Assembly: GCF_015752315.1 (NCBI RefSeq) | Contig: NZ_JADOVJ010000001.1 | Location: forward strand, 5,695,001 to 5,759,000 | Direction of reading: 5' to 3' | DNA: 64,000 bases | Source of the DNA: Nocardioides luteus | GTDB lineage: Bacteria; Actinomycetota; Actinomycetes; Propionibacteriales; Nocardioidaceae | The notes under the pieces: model-generated | Databases searched by the model: none | The model's input: only the letters and a program-made list of their open reading frames with translations | Told to the model about the DNA's origin: nothing | Part shown: positions 16,952-26,259 of the stretch, piece after piece | Layout: every line of letters starts with the position of its first letter | How positions within the stretch are numbered: position 1 is the stretch's first letter | Position numbers and translations under genes: made by a program

Positions 16952-19900
16952 CGTTTGGCCCAGATACCGGACTGTCCGTCGACACCGTCCTGGTCGCCAA
17001 CCGAGGGGAGATCGCCCGCCGGGTGATGCGCTCCGCGCGCGAGCTCGGGATGCGTACGGTTGCGGTCTTCTCCGAGGCCGACCGGGCGGCACCACACGTG
17101 CGGGAGGCCGACGAGGCCGTCTGTCTGGGCTCCGCGCCCGCACGGGACTCCTATCTCCGAGGCGATCTGATCATCGCAGCAGCCCTGCGCACCGGCGCGG
17201 GGCTGCTCCATCCCGGCTACGGCTTCCTGTCCGAGAGCGCTGCCTTCGCCCGCGAGGTGGAGGCAGCGGGCCTTCGGTTCGTCGGCCCGACGCCCGAGCA
17301 GATCAGCGCCTTCGGCGAGAAGCACTCGGCCCGCCGGCTCGCCGAGAACGCCGGCGTGCCGATGCTGGCCGGAACGGGGCTGCTGTCCGGTCCGGACGAG
17401 GCGGCCGAGGAGGCGGCCCGGATCGGGCTGCCCGTGATGGTCAAGGCCACCGGCGGCGGTGGCGGTATCGGGATGACCGCGTGCAGCTCGGAGGAGGACG
17501 TCCGGGTCGCCTTCGAGCGCGTCGCGCGGCTGGCCCAGACCAGCTTCGGGACCGCCGGGGTGTTCCTGGAACGCCTGGTGCGGCCGGCCCGGCACGTCGA
17601 GGTGCAGATCTTCGGCGACGGGGAGGGACAGGTCGCCGTGCTCGGCGACCGCGACTGCTCGCTGCAGCGCCGCAACCAGAAGGTGATCGAGGAGGCGCCC
17701 GCGCCTGCTCTTCCCGAGCACGTGCGTACCGTCCTGCACGACTCCGCGCGCCAGCTCGCCAAGTCGGTCTCCTACCGCTCGGCCGGCACCGTGGAGTTCG
17801 TCTACGACCCGGGCCGCGAGCAGATCTCCTTCCTGGAGATGAACACCCGCCTCCAGGTCGAGCACGCCGTCACCGAGCAGGTGATGGGCATCGACATCGT
17901 CGCGCTCATGCTGCGGCTGGCCCGCGACGGGGTCAGCGCCCTGCCCGACGAGCTGTTCCGCAAGTGCCCTCCACCCCAGGCGTACGCCGTCGAAGCACGT
18001 GTCTACGCCGAGGACCCGGCCAAGGACTCGATGCCGTCCTCCGGCTTGGTCACCCGGACGATCCTGCCGGAGCCGTCCGACACGGTCAGGGTGGACTCCT
18101 GGATCGAGACCGGGCTCGAGGTCTCGCCCCACTACGACCCGCTGCTCGCCAAGGTGATCGCCACCGGGGCGACCCGCGACGAGGCGCTGGACACGCTGGG
18201 CTCCGCGCTCGCGCAGACCCGGATCGACGGGATCGTCACCAACGTCTCCGCGTTGCGCGCGATGACGACCTACCCCGAGCTCCGCTCGGCCACGCACTCG
18301 ACCTCGACCCTCCCGGAACGTGCCAAGGACGGCAGCGGGGGTGACCCGGACCCGCGCATCGACGTCCTCGACCCGGGTGTGCTCACCACCGTCCAGGACC
18401 TTCCCGGGCGGGTGGGCTACTGGCAGGTCGGCGTACCTCCGTCGGGTCCGTTCGACCCGGTCTCCTTCGCCGAGGCCAACCTGGCGGTCGGCAACCACCG
18501 GGGCGCGCCGGGCCTCGAGGTCACGGTGCCGCTGGCAACGGGCCGGACGACGGCCGGGGGGCCGACGCTGGTCTTCTCCGATCCCGCCGTCGTCTGTGTG
18601 ACCGGTGCCCCCATGCCGGTCAGCGTCGACGGCGTCCCTGCCCCGCAGTGGGAGCCGATCGAGCTCCCCGCGGGGGCGACGTTGAAGCTGGGCCGCACCG
18701 ACGGGCCGGGGCTGCGGGCCTACATCGCGGTCCGAGGTGGCCTGGACGTGCCCGACTATCTGGGCAGCGCCTCGACGTTCACGCTCGGCGGGTTCGGCGG
18801 CCACGCCGGGCGTACGCTGCAGCGCGGTGACGTGCTCCGCCCCGGCACCGCGGTCGACCCGCAGGCGCAGCCGGCGGCGACGCCGGTGTCGCGGCGGCCG
18901 GCCCTGACCAACAGCTGGGAGATCGGTGTCACCGAGGGCCCGCACGGGGCCCCGGAGTTCTTCACGCGCGCCGACCTGGACCAGCTCTACTCGGCGAGCT
19001 ACCGGGTGCATCACAACTCGGCCCGCACCGGCGTACGCCTGATCGGGCCGAAGCCGACCTGGGCCCGTGCCGACGGTGGCGAGGCCGGGCTGCACCCCTC
19101 GAACATCCACGACACGCCCTACACGGTGGGTTCGCTCGACTTCACCGGCGACACCCCGATCATCCTCGGCCCCGACGGGCCGTCGCTGGGCGGCTTCGTC
19201 TGCCCGGCGGTCGTCGCCAGCGGGGAGCTGTGGAAGATCGGGCAACTGCGTCCGGGGGACGCAGTTCGGTTTGTGCCGGTGCGCGAGGGCAAGGCTGCCG
19301 GGCTGATCAACCACCGTGCTTCCCTGTCGGTGGTCGGCGGCGCGGGCGGCGACGGCGACGACGGCGTCCTGGGCCGCCTGCCCCGGACACCGGCGAGGCC
19401 CGAGGTCACCTATCGGCGCAGCGGTGACAACTCCGTGCTGGTCGAGTACGGGCCGATGACGCTCGACCTGGGTCTCCGGATGCGGGTGCACGCGCTGCAG
19501 TCGGCGCTGGCGGAGCACGCGCCGCCGGGCATCATCGACGTCACGCCCGGGATCCGGTCGCTGCAGGTGCACACCGACTCCTCGGTCCTGCGTGCCGGCC
19601 AGGTCGCGGGACTCCTGCGCGAGCTGGAGGAGGACCTGCCTGCCAGCTCCGAGCTGACCGTGCCCTCACGGCGGGTGCGGCTGCCGCTGTCCTGGGACGA
19701 CCCGGCGACCCGGGAGGCGATCGAGCGCTACACCGCCGGCGTACGCGACGACGCGCCGTGGGCGCCGTGGAACATCGAGTTCATCCGCCGGATCAACGGG
19801 CTCTCCTCGGTCGAGGACGTCCACCGGACCGTCTTCGACGCCTCGTACCTGGTCCTCGGGCTGGGGGACGTCTATCTCGGGGCGCCGGTCGCGACCCCGC

Positions 19901-20640
19901 TGGACCCGCGCCACCGGCTGGTGACGACGAAGTACAACCCGGCGCGCACCTGGACGGCGGAGAACTCCGTCGGCATCGGCGGCGCCTACATGTGCATCTA
20001 CGGGATGGAGGGGCCGGGCGGCTATCAGCTGGTCGGCCGGACGACTCAGGTGTTCAACCGTTTTCGGCGCTCCACCTCGGCCGGCGGGCTCTTCCACGAC
20101 GACCCGTGGGCGCTGCGGTTCTTCGACCGGATCGAGTGGTACCCGGTCTCCGCCGACGAGCTCCTCGAGCTGCGGGCGGAGGTCGACGCCGGGCGCGGCG
20201 AGTTCGAGACCGAGGAGGGCACCTTCTCGATCAAGGACTACGACCGCTTCCTGACCGCCAACGCGGACTCGATCGCAGCCTTCCGTGACCAGCAGTCCGC
20301 GGCCTTCGACGAGGAGCGCGAGCGTTGGAAGGTGGCGGGAGAGTTCGACATCTGCGACCGCCTCGACGCCCGGGGCGACCCGTCGGAGGTCGAGGTGCCG
20401 GCGGGGTGCGTGCCGGTGACCGCACCGTTCACCTCGACCGTCTGGAAGGTCGTCGCGAGCCGCGGGTCGCGGCTGGCGCAGGACGATCCGCTGATGGTCG
20501 TCGAGGCGATGAAGATGGAGGCGAGCGTCCCGGTCCCGGTCGCCGGCGAGGTGGCCGAGATCTACGTGAAGCCGGGGGAGCAGATCGTCCCGGGGCAGGT
20601 CATCGCCGCCGTGCGACCTCTCGACGGGTCCGGATCTTGA
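16948..20640 (+). CDS. Biotin-dependent urea/guanidine carboxylase
   Basis: A 1230-residue multidomain enzyme using ATP, bicarbonate and biotin to carboxylate urea or guanidine. Domain order: biotin carboxylase with ATP-grasp (residues 1-450; VLVANRGEIARRV at the start, KATGGGGGIGM near 170, FLEMNTRLQVEHAVTE near 295); AHS2/KipA-type carboxyltransferase half (from about 472, VLTTVQDLPGRVGYW); AHS1/KipI-type half (about 818-1010); C-terminal biotinyl domain with EAMKM, biotinylated Lys1189. The length and order are standard for urea carboxylase. Because two DUF1989 genes precede it, guanidine is the more likely substrate. The ATG overlaps the previous stop; an ORF starting further upstream is a shadow. 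Confidence 0.92.
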   Translation: MTFGPDTGLSVDTVLVANRGEIARRVMRSARELGMRTVAVFSEADRAAPHVREADEAVCLGSAPARDSYLRGDLIIAAALRTGAGLLHPGYGFLSESAAFAREVEAAGLRFVGPTPEQISAFGEKHSARRLAENAGVPMLAGTGLLSGPDEAAEEAARIGLPVMVKATGGGGGIGMTACSSEEDVRVAFERVARLAQTSFGTAGVFLERLVRPARHVEVQIFGDGEGQVAVLGDRDCSLQRRNQKVIEEAPAPALPEHVRTVLHDSARQLAKSVSYRSAGTVEFVYDPGREQISFLEMNTRLQVEHAVTEQVMGIDIVALMLRLARDGVSALPDELFRKCPPPQAYAVEARVYAEDPAKDSMPSSGLVTRTILPEPSDTVRVDSWIETGLEVSPHYDPLLAKVIATGATRDEALDTLGSALAQTRIDGIVTNVSALRAMTTYPELRSATHSTSTLPERAKDGSGGDPDPRIDVLDPGVLTTVQDLPGRVGYWQVGVPPSGPFDPVSFAEANLAVGNHRGAPGLEVTVPLATGRTTAGGPTLVFSDPAVVCVTGAPMPVSVDGVPAPQWEPIELPAGATLKLGRTDGPGLRAYIAVRGGLDVPDYLGSASTFTLGGFGGHAGRTLQRGDVLRPGTAVDPQAQPAATPVSRRPALTNSWEIGVTEGPHGAPEFFTRADLDQLYSASYRVHHNSARTGVRLIGPKPTWARADGGEAGLHPSNIHDTPYTVGSLDFTGDTPIILGPDGPSLGGFVCPAVVASGELWKIGQLRPGDAVRFVPVREGKAAGLINHRASLSVVGGAGGDGDDGVLGRLPRTPARPEVTYRRSGDNSVLVEYGPMTLDLGLRMRVHALQSALAEHAPPGIIDVTPGIRSLQVHTDSSVLRAGQVAGLLRELEEDLPASSELTVPSRRVRLPLSWDDPATREAIERYTAGVRDDAPWAPWNIEFIRRINGLSSVEDVHRTVFDASYLVLGLGDVYLGAPVATPLDPRHRLVTTKYNPARTWTAENSVGIGGAYMCIYGMEGPGGYQLVGRTTQVFNRFRRSTSAGGLFHDDPWALRFFDRIEWYPVSADELLELRAEVDAGRGEFETEEGTFSIKDYDRFLTANADSIAAFRDQQSAAFDEERERWKVAGEFDICDRLDARGDPSEVEVPAGCVPVTAPFTSTVWKVVASRGSRLAQDDPLMVVEAMKMEASVPVPVAGEVAEIYVKPGEQIVPGQVIAAVRPLDGSGS

Positions 20641-22334
20641 TCCACTCGCTTCCCGGCGGCGCGGTCGACCGCGCCGCCGACGCACTCGACCGGATCGAGG
20701 CGTCCGACCGGCCGGAGATCTGGATCTCGCTGCGTACGCGAGACGACCTGCTCGAGGAGGCCGCCGCGATCGACGCGAAGGTGGCCGGCGGGGAGATCCT
20801 TCCCCTCGCCGGCCGTCTGCTGGCGGTCAAGGACAACATCGACGTCCGGGGCCTGTCGACGACCGCCGGAGCGCCGTCGTACGCCTACTCACCGTCTGCC
20901 GATGCCACCGCTGTCGCCCGGCTGCGTGCGGCCGGTGCGCTGGTGGTGGGGAAGACGAACCTGGACCAGTTCGCGACCGGCCTGGTCGGCACCCGCAGCC
21001 CGTACGGCGCGGTCCGCAACGCCTGGGACCCGACCCGGATCTCGGGTGGGTCCTCGTCGGGCTCGGCGGTCGCGGTCGCCCTCGGCCTGGTCGACCTCGC
21101 GCTCGGGACCGACACCGCGGGCTCCGGACGGGTGCCGGCCGCGCTCAACGGCATCGTCGGGGTGAAGCCGTCGCGCGGGCTGGTGCCGGTCACCGGTGTC
21201 GTACCCGCCTGCTACACGCTCGACTGCGTCACCGTCTTCGCCCGGGATCTCGGGTCCGCGCGGGCGGCCGCGGAGCTGATGGCCGGGCCCGACCCGACCG
21301 ACCCGTTGTCGCGTACGTTGCCGGCGGATGCCGGCCTGCCGCCGGTGCCGCGGGTGGCGGTGCCGACCGGCGAGCACCTCGACGGGCTCGCCCCGGGCTG
21401 GGCCGACGCCTTCCGGGCCGTGGTCGCGCGCCTGGCCACGGCCGGGATCGAGGTCATCGAGACCGACATCTCGCCGCTGCTCGAGGCCGCCACGCTGCTC
21501 TACGACGGCGCCTTCGTCGCCGAGAGGTACGCCGCGGTCGGCTCCCACCTCGAGGCCAACCGCGACCTCATCGGGACCGACCTCGACCCGACGGTCGCCG
21601 AGATCGTCCTGGCCGGGGCATCGGCCGGCGCGGCCGAGTGGGCGCGCGACGTCGCCCGGCTGGCGCGCCTCGGTGCCGCGGGACGCGAGGCTCTCACCGG
21701 CTGCTCGGCGCTGCTGACACCGACCACGACCGGGCATCCCACGCTGGCCGAGGTGGCCGCGGATCCCGTGGGCGCCAACGCGCGCCTGGGCCGCTACACG
21801 AACTTCGCGAACCTCCTCGACATGGCCTCGCTCGCGGTCCCGGCCGGCCAGGTCGGCGGGCTGCCCTTCGGGGTGATGCTGACCGGAGCGGCCGGGAGCG
21901 ACCGCACCCTGGCCGCGCTGGGCCACACGCTCCTCAGCCCCGCCGTCGATCTCTTCGTCGTCGGTGCGCACCTGTCGGGGATGCCGCTCAACCACCAGCT
22001 GGTCGAAGCCGGTGCGACGCTGCTGCGCCGGGTGTCGACCTCGGCCGACTACCGGCTCTTCGCCCTGGAGACGGAGCCGCCGAAGCCCGGCCTGGTCCGC
22101 GTCGGTGGTCCCGCGACCGGGGTGCGGATCGAGGGCGAGCTCTGGCGCGTCCCGGCCGCGGGCTTCGGGACGTTCGTGGGTGGCGTACCTGCTCCGATGG
22201 CGATCGGAAAGGTGACGTTGGAGGACGGCTCCTCGGTTTCGGGATTTCTGGTGGAGCCGATCGCGGTCGAAAGCGCCGCTGATATCTCATCGCATGGTGG
22301 CTGGCGCCGTTACCGGTCTGAGCAGGGCCTTTAA
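20637..22334 (+). CDS. atzF: Allophanate hydrolase
   Basis: A 565-residue amidase-signature enzyme that cleaves allophanate to ammonia and CO2, the last step of the pathway. The catalytic Lys is in AVKDNIDVRG (Lys65). The serine-rich GGSSSGSAVAVALG (near residue 137) and GTDTAGSGRVPA (near residue 160) supply the Ser-cisSer-Lys triad. A C-terminal AtzF-like domain covers roughly residues 450-565 (GAHLSGMPLNHQL onwards). TTG 20637 is chosen as start because TTGA overlaps the carboxylase stop; the reading frame has no ATG or GTG nearby. Confidence 0.9.
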   Translation: MIHSLPGGAVDRAADALDRIEASDRPEIWISLRTRDDLLEEAAAIDAKVAGGEILPLAGRLLAVKDNIDVRGLSTTAGAPSYAYSPSADATAVARLRAAGALVVGKTNLDQFATGLVGTRSPYGAVRNAWDPTRISGGSSSGSAVAVALGLVDLALGTDTAGSGRVPAALNGIVGVKPSRGLVPVTGVVPACYTLDCVTVFARDLGSARAAAELMAGPDPTDPLSRTLPADAGLPPVPRVAVPTGEHLDGLAPGWADAFRAVVARLATAGIEVIETDISPLLEAATLLYDGAFVAERYAAVGSHLEANRDLIGTDLDPTVAEIVLAGASAGAAEWARDVARLARLGAAGREALTGCSALLTPTTTGHPTLAEVAADPVGANARLGRYTNFANLLDMASLAVPAGQVGGLPFGVMLTGAAGSDRTLAALGHTLLSPAVDLFVVGAHLSGMPLNHQLVEAGATLLRRVSTSADYRLFALETEPPKPGLVRVGGPATGVRIEGELWRVPAAGFGTFVGGVPAPMAIGKVTLEDGSSVSGFLVEPIAVESAADISSHGGWRRYRSEQGL

Positions 22335-22547
22335 CGTTCGGCGTTGATATCGGTTATGGGACCGGGGTCATTCCTCCTGATGGCACACGACCCTGTTCAG
22401 CCGCCTGAAACCCCGTCACACTGGGCAGAATTCCGCCAGCATTATCGCCCCGGGAGGATGCTGTGCCGTGTCTATTGGTCGGTCGCGCCATACACTTTGT
22501 TGACAGAGAATTCAACCCTCCCGTGGGACTTTCGACTCTATTCCTTA

Positions 22548-22576
22548 GGGGAAGAAGACTCTTTCGAATCTTCCCC
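22548..22576. promoter_or_regulatory. Stem-loop or dyad before the TetR gene
   Basis: GGGGAAGA at 22548-22555 and TCTTCCCC at 22569-22576 form a perfect 8-bp inverted repeat with a 13-base centre, ending 21 bases before the TetR start. It could be the terminator of the preceding operon or an operator. No T-run follows. Confidence 0.45.
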
Positions 22577-22597
22577 GAAACTCGGGAGGCCGCTTAG

Positions 22598-23332
22598 ATG
22601 GCGTACATGACAACTAGGCGTTCTCGGCCCGGCCGCCCCAGGCATGTGCCCGATTCGGGTACTGCCTCACCACGTGACCAGATCCTCGATGCTGCTGCGC
22701 GACTCTTCGTGTCCCAGGGCTTCGCGGCGACGTCCACCCGCGAGATCGCCGACCAGGTCGGCATCCGTCAGGCCTCTCTCTACTACCACTTCGCAGGCAA
22801 GGACGAGATCCTCGTCGAGCTGCTCCGTAAGTCGGTCCGACCGACCACGGACAAGGTCGAGAAGATCCTCAACCAGGTGCCACCGCTCGATTACGAGACC
22901 GCTCTTTATCTGCTGGTTCTCATCGACGTACGCACCCTTGCCGATGTCGAGCACAACGTCGGCATGCTCTACATGCTGCCGGACGTGACCAACGGCGAGG
23001 TCTACACCGAGTTCCGCAAGGAGCACCAGGAGCTGGCTGCTGCCTATGCCGATCTCGCCAGCAAGGTGGCCTCGGAGAAGGTGCTGGAAGGCGTCAGCCT
23101 GAAGCAGCTGGGCAACATGCTCATCCAGCAGGTCGAAGGCGTCATCAACATGCGCGCCGAGATGATCACCGAGAACACGGTTCGCAGGATCTCGTGCCCG
23201 GAGGCCTGGGCGATCGCGTCCTCGTGCCTGCGGATGTGTGGCGTCAGCCAGGAGAAGATCCAAGCCGCGAACGCGGTCGCCGTGGACATGCTCGACGACT
23301 TCCTCGAGGACAGGGTTCGCGAGCTCGCCTGA
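22598..23332 (+). CDS. TetR/AcrR-family transcriptional regulator
   Basis: A 244-residue regulator. The TetR HTH is at residues 27-72 (ILDAAARLFVSQGFAATSTREIAD, then RQASLYYHFAGKDEIL). The larger-than-usual C-terminal domain contains several cysteines (RISCPEAW, SSCLRMCG). ATG 22598 follows GGGAGG at 22584-22589. It directly follows the carboxylase/allophanate operon, and two TetR-like dyads precede that operon, so it is the likely pathway regulator. The inducer is unknown. Confidence 0.88.
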   Translation: MAYMTTRRSRPGRPRHVPDSGTASPRDQILDAAARLFVSQGFAATSTREIADQVGIRQASLYYHFAGKDEILVELLRKSVRPTTDKVEKILNQVPPLDYETALYLLVLIDVRTLADVEHNVGMLYMLPDVTNGEVYTEFRKEHQELAAAYADLASKVASEKVLEGVSLKQLGNMLIQQVEGVINMRAEMITENTVRRISCPEAWAIASSCLRMCGVSQEKIQAANAVAVDMLDDFLEDRVRELA

Positions 23333-23485
23333 CAAGGCAGGCTGACAAGACGGTAACTGGTGGGTAGGGCTTGCGCGTGTGAGTTGCCCAGTTGAGGCTT
23401 GAACGACACACTTTCCGAGCCCGTTGCCCGCTTCCCCACCGCGAGGACCCCCACACGTGTGCATTGACCCTTCCGGAGGCCGCTG

Positions 23486-24748
23486 ATGGCCCGGAAGCAG
23501 ACAGCCATCCTCTCCGTCACCCGCGGGGTCACGACGCTCAACGGCCTCGTGGTGGATCGTCCGTGGGGAGAGGATCCGCACCAAGCAGGCATCCGGGCCG
23601 TACGCGAGCAGCTCGCCGGCCCGAGCCGCAAGCCCGTCCAGGTCGTCGCCACCGACGACGAGGCCCGGGTCCGGATGGTCGTCCATCCCGACGGGCACGT
23701 CACCGACTTCGAGACCCTCGAGGTCTTCGGGAGCTACGGCTCGCCCGACGACGTTCCGGGCGCCGCGTGGCTGCCGGACGCCATCGCGCCGCTGGTCATC
23801 CAGGCCGAGGTCGAGCCGTCTCCCGAGCCCGAACCTGAACCCGAGCCGTACGTGCCGCCGATCCTCGCCGTGCCCGCGCCTGTGATCGAGGAGCCCGAGC
23901 TCGTGCCGCCGCCCGCCCCGCCACGGGAACCGGAGCCGGAACCAGAGCCCGAGCCCGAGCCGGAGCCTGAACCGGAGCCTGAACCGGAGCCCGAACCGGA
24001 GCCCGAGCCTGCCCCGCCGGCACCCGCGCCGCCTCCCGCACCCGCGCCGCTGCCTGAGCCGGGCCCTGAGCCCGCTCCCGAGCCAGTTCCCGAGCCTGCC
24101 CCCATGCCCGTTCCCGTGCAGGCCTCCGAGCGGTCGCCGGGACCGCTGGTGCCGTTGCACCACATGGAGCCGGGGCCCTACCGACGGTCGCGGATGACCC
24201 GTCGCGGGCGGGTGGTGCTGGTCGTCGTCTGCCTGCTCCTGCTGATCCTGATCTACGAGGTCGTACGCGGCGTCGTGACCGGTTCCGACGCCGACTCCTC
24301 CGACAAGAAGGAGCCGCAGAGCCAGCAGTCCGAGCCGACCGCCGGGGCCAGCGACGAGGTCATCGAGCCACCGTCGGAGTCGCCCTCGCCGAGCGCGACG
24401 GCGTCGTCGGTACGCGTCGAGCCCACGCCGACGCCGACGCCCAAGCCGACCAAGAAGCCGGAGCCGACCAGGACGCTGTCGGTGAAGGCGATCGCGATGA
24501 CCGAGGCCATCGGGCTGCGGATCGACGCCAGCAGGTTGCCGGTGACGGCGACGATCGCGATGGATCCGTGGGGCGCGCCGGAGCGGTTCACGCGTACGGT
24601 CACGATCACCGAGCCCGACCAGCTCGTCGTGATCAAGCCGGTCGCCTCCGGGCACGCGGAGTGGAGCGTCCGGGTCGAAGGAGCCGCCAAGGTCACCGGC
24701 TACACGCACTCCTGGCCCAAGGGCGACCGCGAGTTCGTCAAGCGCTGA
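23486..24748 (+). CDS. Bitopic membrane protein with long Glu-Pro repeat
   Basis: A 420-residue protein of unknown function. Residues 1-100 form a compact N-terminal domain ([21 protein letters not shown], then [11 protein letters not shown]). Residues about 112-215 are a Pro/Glu-rich tract with some thirty EP units, grading into PAP repeats. One transmembrane helix follows at about 242-262 ([18 protein letters not shown]) after a basic [10 protein letters not shown] stretch. The remainder has a Ser/Thr/Pro linker and a C-terminal beta-rich domain (about 330-420). The positive-inside rule puts the EP tract in the cytoplasm and the C-terminus outside. EP rods are typical of spacers spanning a fixed distance. 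Confidence 0.75.
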   Translation: MARKQTAILSVTRGVTTLNGLVVDRPWGEDPHQAGIRAVREQLAGPSRKPVQVVATDDEARVRMVVHPDGHVTDFETLEVFGSYGSPDDVPGAAWLPDAIAPLVIQAEVEPSPEPEPEPEPYVPPILAVPAPVIEEPELVPPPAPPREPEPEPEPEPEPEPEPEPEPEPEPEPEPAPPAPAPPPAPAPLPEPGPEPAPEPVPEPAPMPVPVQASERSPGPLVPLHHMEPGPYRRSRMTRRGRVVLVVVCLLLLILIYEVVRGVVTGSDADSSDKKEPQSQQSEPTAGASDEVIEPPSESPSPSATASSVRVEPTPTPTPKPTKKPEPTRTLSVKAIAMTEAIGLRIDASRLPVTATIAMDPWGAPERFTRTVTITEPDQLVVIKPVASGHAEWSVRVEGAAKVTGYTHSWPKGDREFVKR

Positions 24749-24865
24749 TCCTCCCGGGCCGAGGCAGTTCGATACAGGACTGAATTGCTACCAGGGTCGG
24801 ATGTGTGGGACTCCCGTCCGGCGTACGCTGCACAAGAACCTGTTCCTGCGCCTCGGAGGATTCGC

Positions 24866-26236
24866 ATGCCGCTCAAGATCACGCCGCCGGTCCGCACGCC
24901 GGGGATCGCCGGCCGGACGCTCCACCAGGTGGAGCGCACCGCCAAGCAGGGTGTGCGCTGGGCGCTGGGGCACGGGTTGCCGCGTACGGTCATCACCCGA
25001 GCCGCGAAGAAGGGCGATCTCCAGGGCGACCTGATCCTCAGCGGACCGGGGTCGCACACCTTCGACCTGATCGACCTCTTCGAGGAGGTGCGCGCGCAGG
25101 GGCCGCTCTATCGCGGCGCGTTCAGCCAGGTCGCGACCGACCAGGCGGTCATCCGCGAGGTGCTGACGAGCTCCGACTTCGTGACCGGGTTCTTCGCGCC
25201 CGACGCGGGCGGCGGATGGATGGCGAAGGCCGGCACCTGGGCGGCCAGCGACGTATTCAACCCGATCCAGCCGCCGTCGCTGCTCGCGACCGAGCCGCCG
25301 GCCCACACCCGCTACCGCAAGCTCGTCACGCGCGTGTTCACGGTGAAGGCCGTCGAGCGGCTGCGCGGGCGCACCGAGGAGATCGCCCGCGAGCTTCTCG
25401 ACGACCTGGAGAAGTCGGGGGCCTCCGAGGTCGATCTCGTCTCGCGCTACTGCGGGCTGCTGCCGATCACGGTCATCTCGGAGGTGCTCGGGGTGCCGGT
25501 CGAGCTCCGCGAGCGCATGCTCGAGATGGGTAAGGGCGCCGCGCTGAGCCTCGACATCGGGCTCGACTGGGGCACCTTCCGCGGGATGGAGGCGTCGCTG
25601 GAGGAGTTCGACACCTGGCTGCGTGGACACCTCGACCATATCGCCGCCCATCCCGGTGACGACCTGCTGAGCCAGCTCGTCGCGGTACGCGAGGACGGTG
25701 ACCGGCTCAGCGAGCACGAGCTGCGCGCGATCGCCGGCCTGGTCTTCGCCGCCGGCTTCGAGACCACCGTGAACCTGATCGGCAACGGGATCGCGCTGCT
25801 CCACGACAACCCCGAACAGCTCGACATCCTGCGCGACCGCCCCGACCTGTGGGCGAACGCCGCCGACGAGGTGCTCCGGCTCGACCCGCCGGTGCTGCTG
25901 ACCGGCCGGGTCGCCCGTCAGGACTCGGTGATCGCGGGGCAGCCGATCCCGCGCGGCACGATCATCAACACCATCCTCGCCGCCGCCAACCGCGATCCGG
26001 CGGTGTTCACCGACCCGCACGTGTTCGACGTGACCCGGGAGAACGCCCGCGACCACATCTCCTTTTCCAGCGGCCGCCACTTCTGTCTCGGTGCGGCCCT
26101 GGCCAGGATGGAGGGGGAGATCGGCCTCCGGCTCCTCTTCGAGCGCTTCCCGGACCTGAAGCTCCTCGACGGCCGCGAGCGCCACCCCACCCGCATCCTC
26201 CGCGGCTACTCCCACCTGCCCGCGCGTCTCGCCTGA
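24866..26236 (+). CDS. Cytochrome P450
   Basis: A 456-residue soluble bacterial P450. The I-helix oxygen motif is AGFETT (near residue 295), the K-helix ExxR is in ADEVLRLDPPV, and the heme loop FSSGRHFCLGAALARME has Cys407 as the axial ligand. ATG 24866 is preferred: CGGAGGA lies at 24854-24860 and no in-frame alternative has a ribosome site. The N-terminal 60 residues are longer than in many CYPs. No ferredoxin gene is adjacent. The substrate is unknown; the gene lies 118 bp after the EP-repeat protein on the same strand. Confidence 0.9.
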   Translation: MPLKITPPVRTPGIAGRTLHQVERTAKQGVRWALGHGLPRTVITRAAKKGDLQGDLILSGPGSHTFDLIDLFEEVRAQGPLYRGAFSQVATDQAVIREVLTSSDFVTGFFAPDAGGGWMAKAGTWAASDVFNPIQPPSLLATEPPAHTRYRKLVTRVFTVKAVERLRGRTEEIARELLDDLEKSGASEVDLVSRYCGLLPITVISEVLGVPVELRERMLEMGKGAALSLDIGLDWGTFRGMEASLEEFDTWLRGHLDHIAAHPGDDLLSQLVAVREDGDRLSEHELRAIAGLVFAAGFETTVNLIGNGIALLHDNPEQLDILRDRPDLWANAADEVLRLDPPVLLTGRVARQDSVIAGQPIPRGTIINTILAAANRDPAVFTDPHVFDVTRENARDHISFSSGRHFCLGAALARMEGEIGLRLLFERFPDLKLLDGRERHPTRILRGYSHLPARLA

Positions 26237-26259
26237 CCCAGCGAGATGACCGAGCGAGG

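Noticed and set aside
16933..19572. An 879-residue minus-strand ORF
   Set aside because: Antisense to urea/guanidine carboxylase; no recognisable domain.
23821..24010. Short tandem DNA repeats suggesting a CRISPR array
   Set aside because: The repeats are 6-base Glu-Pro codon units inside a reading frame with no unique spacers.
23734..24165. Gly-Ser repeat protein on the minus strand
   Set aside because: It is the reverse-strand reading of the Glu-Pro repeat in the plus-strand gene, which has a start, ribosome context, TM helix and folded ends.
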